Position numbers and translations under genes: made by a program. Positions 8,043-14,048 of a stretch of 36,553 nucleotides of DNA are shown here, in pieces (the stretch's first letter is position 1; each line of letters opens with the position of its first letter). Below the pieces are notes generated by a model that saw only the letters and a list, made by a program, of their open reading frames with translations, was not told the origin of the DNA and did not search any database. The stretch lies in NCBI GenBank assembly GCA_025351965.1, contig JANXUX010000274.1:1-36553 (forward strand), written 5' to 3'. The stretch comes from Actinomycetes bacterium (GTDB lineage: Bacteria; Actinomycetota; Acidimicrobiia; Acidimicrobiales; Ilumatobacteraceae).

Positions 8043-8100
8043 TTGCGCCCCCGGCACGATTCGAACGTGCGACCGTCGCATGAGAAGCCCGTTCAAGGGG
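8043..8100 (-). pseudogene. tRNA-Arg(TCT)-like pseudogene lacking the D arm
   Basis: The minus strand matches the 3' half of the intact tRNA-Arg at 9091-9167: the acceptor strand CGGGGGC plus G is identical, and the T arm is GCACG-TTCGAAT-CGTGC. Relative to the intact gene, both sides of one T-stem pair are changed (GCAGG/CCTGC to GCACG/CGTGC), so pairing is preserved. The anticodon loop CTTCTCA keeps TCT, but the anticodon stem has several mismatches. The 5' acceptor strand appears as CCCCTTG and is followed directly by the anticodon stem, so the D arm is gone. The 3' end reads CAA in place of CCA. It is best read as a decayed second tRNA gene. Confidence 0.65.
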
Positions 8101-8266
8101 TTGCAGATGGCCACTCGTGACAAACCGCACGTAGTCCGCGACACACCCCGGCGGTACATGATCACCAACGGCACCTCACGCAACTGCGAATGGCGGGCAT
8201 CGAGTTGGCAGGACGCAACGGCTCGAATGCTCTCCGCGCCCGAACGCCGGATGCGCGGTCACGCCA

Positions 8267-8752
8267 TCACAGCGCCACCACGACCGCCGTCGCCGCCGGT
8301 GAGGCCGCTGCCTGCTCCATCCCGGCGAGCATTGCGCCGGCGATGACACTGAACGCGGCGGCCCATGCCTCGCGAACGTCGGCAGTGAAGAGATCCCCGA
8401 GGCCTTGCTCGAGCGTCCACAGCAGCGCAGCGCCGACGACGTCGAAGTGTTCGGGAAGCACTCCGTAGCGAACGTGTCGCGCGCCGAGCCTGACCAGGAA
8501 CGGGGCGACCTGCTCGATGTTGTCGAGCCCATCCACTACTGTTTTCACCGCTGCCATCGTCCGGGTCGCCTGCAGCGCAATGTCGTCTCCGAAGAGCGAC
8601 CGCGTCCCCGGTGCGAGCGTGAAGACTCGCTCGTAGAAGAGCAGACCGGCTGCGTCAACGATTGGCAGCACGTGCACGAAGGACGACTGGACAAGGGCGA
8701 CGTGTGCTTCGGTGATGATCGCTGCGCTCGAGGGGGTACACGTGTTGTTCAT
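8267..8752 (-). CDS. Single-domain globin (flavohaemoglobin-like haem domain)
   Basis: Translation from the ATG at 8752 gives 161 residues, the size of a single bacterial globin domain. Key positions line up with flavohaemoglobin globins: B10 Tyr (Y40 in LLFYERVF), CD1 Phe (F54 in SLFGDD), E7 Gln (Q61) and the proximal haem-ligating His (H93 in LGARHVRYGV), followed by PEHFDVVGAALLWTLEQGLG. Tyr-B10 with Gln-E7 is typical of globins that bind oxygen and detoxify nitric oxide; no FAD/NAD reductase domain is attached. A GAGGG lies directly before the ATG, too close to be ideal; the frame is open to a TTG at 8806. It is the only intact protein gene in the decayed zone. Confidence 0.85.
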   Translation of the reverse strand: MNNTCTPSSAAIITEAHVALVQSSFVHVLPIVDAAGLLFYERVFTLAPGTRSLFGDDIALQATRTMAAVKTVVDGLDNIEQVAPFLVRLGARHVRYGVLPEHFDVVGAALLWTLEQGLGDLFTADVREAWAAAFSVIAGAMLAGMEQAAASPAATAVVVAL

Positions 8753-8846
8753 ACCCTCAAGGAGGCCCGAGAACGGCTCGAGCATCACAGAGCAGGCGAT
8801 ACTCAATTTTCAGCAACGGCAGTACTCAGTCGCAGCACCCGAGGCA

Positions 8847-9055
8847 CATTTCGTCCCGTCGTGTTGCCCGACAACCGGGATCGTCGCGATCGACGACTAC
8901 ACCCCGAGCACCGTGTGGCCGCTCCACCAGGACAAGGTCCGCGACCAATCAGAGATCCACTTGCTCGAGGACACCGACTCTCCACGACCGAGATCGCCGT
9001 CACACCAGATGTCATGGATCGTCGATTGCCGCTCCACGGACCTCGCGATGACCTA
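8847..9055 (+). pseudogene. C-terminal remnant of a class I SAM-dependent methyltransferase-like protein, frameshifted
   Basis: Frame 3 from about 8847 reads GIVAIDDYTPSTVWPLHQDK and then RDQSEIHLLEDTD with good codon-position bias. Near 8975-8984 the good reading moves back by one base and continues LSTTEIAVTPDVMDRRLPLH. Together this resembles the C-terminal part of small O-methyltransferase-like proteins, where a 'G.LV.DDFTP...WP' strand is followed by a 'TTE....P' strand. The N-terminal SAM-binding part is absent, and globin and tRNA genes flank it. The family assignment is from pattern memory and moderate. No other gene is seen in 8753-9090. Confidence 0.5.
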
Positions 9056-9090
9056 GCGAGGATGTTCACGTGGTGTGAGCTGGTCTTTTG

Positions 9091-9167
9091 TGGCGCCCCC
9101 GGCAGGATTCGAACCTGCGACCGTCGGATTAGAAGTCCGGTGCTCTATCCAGCTGAGCTACAAGGGC
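9091..9167 (-). tRNA. tRNA-Arg (anticodon TCT)
   Basis: The minus strand folds as a complete cloverleaf: acceptor GCCCTTG/CGGGGGC (two G-T pairs), D stem GCTC/GAGC, anticodon stem CCGGA/TCCGA (the outermost pair is C-A), loop CTTCTAA with anticodon TCT, variable loop CGGTC, T stem GCAGG/CCTGC with loop TTCGAAT, discriminator G and an encoded CCA at 9091-9093. It decodes AGA and AGG. A degraded relative lies at 8043-8100. Confidence 0.93.
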
Positions 9168-9288
9168 ATGTGGCGGCTCAAGTCTGGCAGTTGGGCCAGG
9201 TATTTGCGCGCAGTGAGCACGTCGTGGATGACTCGCGCACCCCTTCGTCAGGATGTCTCCATCGGCATACGAACGACAGGGGAACCCG

Positions 9289-9735
9289 ATGAAGGTACTG
9301 GTAGCGACTCACATCACCCAAGGCAATGAGATGGGCGACTATTGCTGGGCGGTCGACGGCGAACTCGTCACACCGCTCGGCTTGGTCTGTGGCAACAGTC
9401 GGTGTGGCTGCGAGCGCGGCTTTCCCAGTCTCGCCAGCTCCAGCGCGACGACAACTGCGATGGTCGTCGATCTCGCCCACATCGGCCGCGCCGAACTGGA
9501 AACCGCAGTACACGCTTCGCTGCAGCGCGGCGGTTGGCTGACCGACGGGGTCGGCTCAGACGATCTCGATGATGAATTCGATGACGAATTCGATGACGAG
9601 GACGATCTGACTGACGAGGAGTTCATCGCTGCCCACGTCGACGCGATCATCAAATCGGCGGGCAGCTTCGCGATCGGCTCGATCCTGTGCCGATCGAAGG
9701 ACAGCGTCTTCGCTCGCCAGTCCATCGCGGCCTGA
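9289..9735 (+). CDS. Conserved actinobacterial hypothetical protein (DUF7715-like)
   Basis: Translation from the ATG at 9289, with AGGGGA six bases upstream, gives 148 residues. The N-terminal half (MKVLVATHITQGNEMGDYCW, DGELVTPLGLVC, RCGCERGF, ATTTAMVVDLAHI) resembles a family of uncharacterised actinobacterial proteins I associate with DUF7715; this assignment is from memory. C34, C39 and C41 could bind a metal. An acidic insert DDEFDDEFDDED is encoded by three near-identical 12-base units at 9568-9603 and probably varies in copy number between strains. The gene is convergent with cinA, 12 bases apart. Function is unknown. Confidence 0.7.
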   Translation: MKVLVATHITQGNEMGDYCWAVDGELVTPLGLVCGNSRCGCERGFPSLASSSATTTAMVVDLAHIGRAELETAVHASLQRGGWLTDGVGSDDLDDEFDDEFDDEDDLTDEEFIAAHVDAIIKSAGSFAIGSILCRSKDSVFARQSIAA

Positions 9736-9747
9736 GCGTGACGCTGC

Positions 9748-10998
9748 TCACACACCGTCGCGGAGGTGGCGGCGCACGAAGTCGAGCGCCGTGATCACGC
9801 TCATCTGGCGCATCTGTTCACGTTGACCCGGCATCCGGACCGTCGTCGTGATGACCTCGTCGCCGATGGCGAGGCCGATACACAGAGTGCCGACCGGCAT
9901 GCCGTCCTGCTCGGTCGGACCGGCCACGCCCGTGAGCGCGAGCGCGACGTCACTGCCCAACACCCGGCGAGCACCACGGGCCATCTCTGCCGCCGCGGAT
10001 TCACTGACGACGGGACCGCGGGTCACACCCAGCAGCTCGAACTTGACCTCGCTCGCATAGGAGACGATGCTGCCGCGCAATACGTCGCTGGCACCGGGGA
10101 TCGCTGTCAAACGCCCAGCCACGAGTCCACCGGTGACGGACTCGGCGAGTCCGAGCGTCAGCCCGCGAGCGCGCAGCATCTCCAGCACGACCGATTCCAT
10201 CGTGTCGTCGTCGAACCCGAACACGTGCTGGCCAACGATCTCCTCGACGCGGCCGGACCAGTGATCGAGCAGCGCCGTGACCGCCTCCTTCGTGGGTGCC
10301 TTGGCGGTCAAGCGCACCTTGAGACCTTCCCAGCCGCTGGCCAGGAAAGCGAGCGTCGGGTTACCGACCTGGTCGAGTTCGGCGATGATCGGATCGAGCG
10401 TCTCATTGAGGCCGCTCTCGCTGTCACCCCATGTCCGCAACGTACGACTGGCGATGACCGCGACCTCGCCGCTGCGCTGGTGGAGGTCGGGCAGGATCGC
10501 CCGCTCGACCATCTCCTTCATCTCGTGCGGTACGCCTGGAACGGCGTACAGGATCTTCTCGACGCCGTCGATCATCACCGGACAGATCAAGCCGGGAGCC
10601 GTGCCACGGGTCTGCACGATCACACTGGCGCCGGCCGGCACCTGAGCCTGGCGGAGGTTGTTGTCCGACATCGGTCGGTTGCGGGCCGCGAACATCTCAC
10701 GGATCCGGTCGGCGATGTCGTCGTGGGTCTCCAGCTCCACACCCATCACCAACGCAATCGCATCGCGGGTCAGGTCGTCGTGGGTCGGGCCGAGGCCTCC
10801 ACAGACGATGACCGCGTCGGCATCGGCCAGGGCCCGACGGAACGCGGACTCGACACGGCCGAGGTTGTCGCCGACCTTGATCTGCAGCAGCGAGTCGAAA
10901 CCGTGCGCAGCGAGCTGCTCACCGATCCAGCCGGAGTTCGTGTCGGTGATCTGACCGAGCAGCAGCTCGGTCCCGACGGCGACGACGTCAACTCGCAT
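9748..10998 (-). CDS. cinA: CinA family protein (ADP-ribose pyrophosphatase/NMN amidase type)
   Basis: The 416-residue product is full length for CinA. The N-terminal MoaB/MoCF-like domain opens with MRVDVVAVGTELLLGQITDT and contains VIVCGGLGPTHDDLT and AVPGVPHEM. The C-terminal PncC-type domain (about 255-416) contains GLTLGLAESVTGGLVAGRL and ALTGVAGPTEQDGMPVGT. The family recycles NAD by-products, cleaving ADP-ribose and/or deamidating nicotinamide mononucleotide; the competence name is historical. It starts inside the end of pgsA (11-base overlap), in the rimO-pgsA-cinA order that often precedes recA in actinobacteria; recA does not follow here, since a convergent hypothetical gene lies downstream. 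Confidence 0.95.
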   Translation of the reverse strand: MRVDVVAVGTELLLGQITDTNSGWIGEQLAAHGFDSLLQIKVGDNLGRVESAFRRALADADAVIVCGGLGPTHDDLTRDAIALVMGVELETHDDIADRIREMFAARNRPMSDNNLRQAQVPAGASVIVQTRGTAPGLICPVMIDGVEKILYAVPGVPHEMKEMVERAILPDLHQRSGEVAVIASRTLRTWGDSESGLNETLDPIIAELDQVGNPTLAFLASGWEGLKVRLTAKAPTKEAVTALLDHWSGRVEEIVGQHVFGFDDDTMESVVLEMLRARGLTLGLAESVTGGLVAGRLTAIPGASDVLRGSIVSYASEVKFELLGVTRGPVVSESAAAEMARGARRVLGSDVALALTGVAGPTEQDGMPVGTLCIGLAIGDEVITTTVRMPGQREQMRQMSVITALDFVRRHLRDGV

Positions 10999-11557
10999 GG
11001 ACCATCCGTTCGACCTCGTTGTGACGATGGGCGCGCCACATGTACTGCCCGAAACTGATGATCGCGAGGACCACCGAGAGCCAGAGCAGGCCCTTCCACA
11101 GCCATGTCGCGTCGATCACGGTGAGCGGTGCGACGGCGAACGCCACCGAGAACTGCTGGGTGAGCGTCTTGACTTTGGCCACCTTGCTCGCGGGCACGCT
11201 GATGCCCTTGGCTCCGACGGCGACGCGGTAGAGGCTCATCGCCAGCTCGCGGGCGAAGATGATCGCGACCGGCAGCCACCAGAACACCTCGATGTCGATC
11301 AGCGTCATCATTGCGACCAGCACCAAGAACTTGTCGGCGAGCGGGTCGACGAACGCACCGAAGGTGGTGCTGCCGTGACGCCGGGCGAGGAAGCCGTCGA
11401 TACCGTCGCTCGCGCACAGGAAGAACCAGACAGTGACCGCCAGCCAGCTGCCGCGGCCATCGTCGGGAATCACCAGGAACATCACCGGGGCGATGAACAT
11501 CCTCGCGATCGTGACCAGGTTGGCCCAGGTCGCGACGGCGCTCGGATCGACCGGCAT
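10988..11557 (-). CDS. pgsA: CDP-diacylglycerol-glycerol-3-phosphate 3-phosphatidyltransferase
   Basis: The 189-residue membrane protein carries the full CDP-alcohol phosphatidyltransferase signature, D-G-x2-D-G-x2-A-R-x8-G-x3-D-x3-D (SDGIDGFLARR, then FGAFVDPLADK). It has several hydrophobic helices (for example LVTIARMFIAPVMFLVI and LVAMMTLIDIEVFWWLPVAII). It would make phosphatidylglycerol phosphate, the precursor of phosphatidylglycerol and cardiolipin. The ATG at 11557 overlaps the rimO stop (TGATG) and has GAGG seven bases upstream; a GTG three bases earlier is also possible. Other family enzymes, such as phosphatidylinositol phosphate synthase, share the motif, but length and the rimO/cinA context favour PgsA. 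Confidence 0.9.
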   Translation of the reverse strand: MPVDPSAVATWANLVTIARMFIAPVMFLVIPDDGRGSWLAVTVWFFLCASDGIDGFLARRHGSTTFGAFVDPLADKFLVLVAMMTLIDIEVFWWLPVAIIFARELAMSLYRVAVGAKGISVPASKVAKVKTLTQQFSVAFAVAPLTVIDATWLWKGLLWLSVVLAIISFGQYMWRAHRHNEVERMVHAS

Positions 11558-12849
11558 CACTCCACCTCGGCTGCGCCGGCAGCGACAAGGTCGGGCCCGA
11601 GGGCGTTGACCACGGTGATGTCGTGGAACTCACCGACCGTCAGGTGGTCGGGGACGTGGATCACGCCGTCGATCTCCGGTGCTTCGTGGTGGCTGCGTCC
11701 GACGCCACGCTCGTCGACGAGCACGCGCAACGTCGCACCGATCAGCGAGTCGCGTCGGGCGGCGGTGATTGCGTCCTGCATCTCGCGCAGCTCGGCGAGC
11801 CGCTCGTGCATCAGGCCCTCCTCGACCGCACCGTCGAGGTTCATCGCGTACGTACCCTCTTCCGGGCTGTACGCGAAGAACCCGCACCAGTCGAGCTGCG
11901 CCGACTCGACGAACGCGAGGAGTTGATCGTGATCCTCTTCGGTCTCGCCCGGATACCCGACGATGAAGTTGCTGCGGAACGCGGCCATCGGCTCTCGGGC
12001 GCGGATGTCCTCGATCCGTCGCAGGAACCGTCCGCCGTCACCCCAGCGACGCATTCGCCGCAGCAGTGGCTTACTGACGTGCTGCAGGGACAGGTCGAAG
12101 TACGGAACACCTGTCTCGCAGATCGCGTCGATCAGATCGTCGGAGAGATCACTCGGATACAGGTACAGCAGGCGCACCCAGTCGGTGACCGACGTGACGG
12201 CGCGGACCAAAGGCACGATGGAGCCGGCACCGAGCTCATCGGGGCGGTCCTTGCCGTAGCTGGCCAGGTCCTGGGCGATGAGCACGATCTCGCGGGCCTC
12301 CAGCTGCTCGACCTCGCCGAGGATCGAGCTGACGTCGCGGCTGCGCTGGGGCCCACGGAAGGACGGGATCGCACAGAAGCCGCACGAGCGGTCGCAGCCC
12401 TCGGCGATCTTCACATACGCCCACGGAGAGGTCGACTTCGGACGAGGGAGGTTGAGCAGATCGAGCGTCGGCACCGGAGCCGATCCGACCGGGATCAGTT
12501 TGCGCTTCGGCGTCGCGAGGACGTTCACGGACACGCCGAAGCCCGCAACCTGATCGACCTCCGGCAATGCCTCGGCCAGCTCGTCGCCGTAGCGCTCGGC
12601 CATGCAGCCGGTGACGACGAGCCGCGAGCCGTCGCGGCGCTGGTCCTCGAGGGCGAGGATGGTGTCGATCGACTCCTGGCGGGCCTCGCCGATGAACGCG
12701 CACGTGTTGACGACGACCAGGTCGGCGAGACTGGCGTCGTCGGTCGAGGTCATCCCGTCGGCGAGCAATGTGCCCATCAGCTTGTCGGAGTCGACCTGGT
12801 TCTTCGGGCAACCCAGGGTCTCGATGTAGAACCGTTTTGCCACGGCCAC
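11557..12849 (-). CDS. rimO: Ribosomal protein S12 methylthiotransferase
   Basis: The 430-residue product is a radical-SAM methylthiotransferase. The N-terminal UPF0004 domain has the three cysteines of the auxiliary cluster (ETLGCPKN, VVNTCAFIG, VTGCMAERYG). The radical-SAM site is CDRSCGFC within KIAEGCDRSCGFCAIPSFRG. A C-terminal TRAM domain (about 365-430, LRVLVDERGVG to ITVVNALG) binds the target. RimO methylthiolates Asp88/89 of ribosomal protein S12; GCPKN and the CAIP sequence after the cluster favour RimO over MiaB. The annotated GTG at 12847-12849 lacks a clear ribosome-binding site. A TAGGCT hexamer lies eight bases before a second in-frame GTG at 12841-12843, so that may be the true leaderless start. 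Confidence 0.93.
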   Translation of the reverse strand: MAVAKRFYIETLGCPKNQVDSDKLMGTLLADGMTSTDDASLADLVVVNTCAFIGEARQESIDTILALEDQRRDGSRLVVTGCMAERYGDELAEALPEVDQVAGFGVSVNVLATPKRKLIPVGSAPVPTLDLLNLPRPKSTSPWAYVKIAEGCDRSCGFCAIPSFRGPQRSRDVSSILGEVEQLEAREIVLIAQDLASYGKDRPDELGAGSIVPLVRAVTSVTDWVRLLYLYPSDLSDDLIDAICETGVPYFDLSLQHVSKPLLRRMRRWGDGGRFLRRIEDIRAREPMAAFRSNFIVGYPGETEEDHDQLLAFVESAQLDWCGFFAYSPEEGTYAMNLDGAVEEGLMHERLAELREMQDAITAARRDSLIGATLRVLVDERGVGRSHHEAPEIDGVIHVPDHLTVGEFHDITVVNALGPDLVAAGAAEVE

Positions 12850-12877
12850 CGAGCCTAGCGAGTGTCCCCGGATGCCG

Positions 12878-12894
12878 GTCGGTTACCAACCGGT
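12878..12894 (-). terminator. Weak hairpin downstream of the SMP-30 gene
   Basis: CGGTT at 12880-12884 pairs with AACCG at 12888-12892 across a three-base loop, and two wobble pairs extend the stem. It lies between the SMP-30 stop and the rimO start. There is no T-run, so termination is uncertain. Confidence 0.25.
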
Positions 12895-12925
12895 ACCCGC
12901 GGCCGGCACCACGCGACCGACACGA

Positions 12926-13867
12926 TCACATCCAGTTCAGGCGCAGGCCACGGTGCGGCCAGCGCGCCTTGACCAGCTTGCCGGACCCGGACAACGTGAT
13001 GTATGCCGTGCGGTATTCGCCACTGCCGTCGTCGTCGCCGAAGCAGATGTTCGTCGTGAGTGGATCACCGGTCGGATGGTGCACGACGCTCGAGCCGTCG
13101 GCGGAGATCACGGTGATGCCGCCGTTGGACAGGGTGGCGACGCAGACATTGCCCTCACCGTCAACACCGAGGGAGTCCAGCAGTTGGTAGCCGACGAGGC
13201 CCGCCAGGCACAGGGTTGGATCGAGCGGGCCGGGCAAGTCGATCACTCCCGGGGCGGTGACGGTGCGCTGCATCACTCGACCGTTGTAGGTCTCGGCCCA
13301 GTAGACCCGGGTGCCGTCCGGTGACAGGCCGATGCCGTTGGGGGCCTCGACCGGGTAGACGACCTCGGTGATCGAGGAGCCGTCGGGCAGGGCGTAGTAG
13401 ATGCCGGTCAGGTCGGTGGTCCGATCGGCCTCGTTGCGCACGCCGTGGTCGGTGAACCACATCCCGCCGGCAGCATCGAACACGATGTCGTTCGGCGCAC
13501 GCAGCGGGTGGCCGTCGCACTCGGTGTAGAGGTCGGTCACCGTGCCCGAGGCGATGTCCACGCGTTGGATTCGGCCACCGATGTAGTGGCCTGGATCGAA
13601 GGGCCCGGGGAGTAACCACTCCCCCAGATCGACCGGCGTGAAGCAGCCGCCGTTGTTGCAGACGTACAGCGCTCCGTCGGGCCCGATCGCCAAGCCGTTC
13701 GGGCCGCCAGGGATCTCGGCGACGGTCTCCTTGGTCCCGTCGGGCAGGACCCGGGTGATCCGCGGACCGAACATCTCGACCAGGATCACCGATCCGTCGG
13801 GCATCGCAATCGGCCCCTCCGGGAAGCGCAGCCCCGATGTGACCTCGATCAGTTCCAACCCCGACAT
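12926..13867 (-). CDS. SMP-30/gluconolactonase/LRE family beta-propeller hydrolase
   Basis: Translation from the ATG at 13867, with AGGGGGT six bases upstream, gives 313 residues. The longer open frame upstream is not convincing. The sequence has SMP-30 hallmarks: GLRFPEGPIAMPDGSVILVE at the N-terminus, GPNGLAIGPDGALYVCNNGG, HPLRAPNDIVFDAAGGMWFTDHG, and EAPNGIGLSPDGTRVYWAET. The Glu of PEGP, the Asn of APND and the Asp/Asn in APNG-IGLSPDG are the expected metal-site residues of a six-bladed propeller lactonase. The likely activity is hydrolysis of a sugar lactone or related ester; the substrate is unknown. The upstream gap holds a pair of operator-like palindromes. Confidence 0.88.
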   Translation of the reverse strand: MSGLELIEVTSGLRFPEGPIAMPDGSVILVEMFGPRITRVLPDGTKETVAEIPGGPNGLAIGPDGALYVCNNGGCFTPVDLGEWLLPGPFDPGHYIGGRIQRVDIASGTVTDLYTECDGHPLRAPNDIVFDAAGGMWFTDHGVRNEADRTTDLTGIYYALPDGSSITEVVYPVEAPNGIGLSPDGTRVYWAETYNGRVMQRTVTAPGVIDLPGPLDPTLCLAGLVGYQLLDSLGVDGEGNVCVATLSNGGITVISADGSSVVHHPTGDPLTTNICFGDDDGSGEYRTAYITLSGSGKLVKARWPHRGLRLNWM

Positions 13868-13948
13868 GACAGACCCCCTGCGCTCGTTCCCCGCCGGAAC
13901 CGTACACGCAGGCCACCGCACACGAGGGTCGACGAGCCCCTCGTTCGC

Positions 13949-14026
13949 TCGTGACACACAATGTCTATGTCACGACATTCGCCAGAGTCCGCCGACGATA
14001 GTTGTGACGCAGAACGTCTCTGTCAC
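13949..14026. promoter_or_regulatory. Two operator-like palindromes upstream of the SMP-30 gene
   Basis: Site 1 (13949-13975) is TCGTGACA-N11-TGTCACGA, an 8-bp perfect inverted repeat. Site 2 (14004-14026) is GTGACG-N11-TGTCAC, with five matching pairs. The spacers are also alike (CACAATGTCTA and CAGAACGTCTC). The centres are 53 bases apart, five helical turns. A lone GTGACA half-site is at 14040-14045. Both lie 80-160 bases before the SMP-30 ATG, in the gap after ftsK, so they could control that gene. The regulator is unknown. Confidence 0.6.
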
Positions 14027-14048
14027 GCGTCGCCCGCCCGTGACAAAC

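Noticed and set aside
8043-9167. Integrated element bounded by tRNA-derived direct repeats
   Set aside because: The two tRNA copies differ at many positions, including a compensatory pair, the 5' part is also present in degraded form, and no integrase is seen; a decayed tRNA gene explains it better.
9766-11058. Plus-strand 430-codon open frame opposite cinA
   Set aside because: It is the antisense of cinA and pgsA, has no ribosome-binding site or recognisable domain, and is His/Asp/Arg-rich.
11623-12858. Plus-strand 411-codon open frame opposite rimO
   Set aside because: Antisense shadow; RimO motifs on the minus strand are unambiguous.
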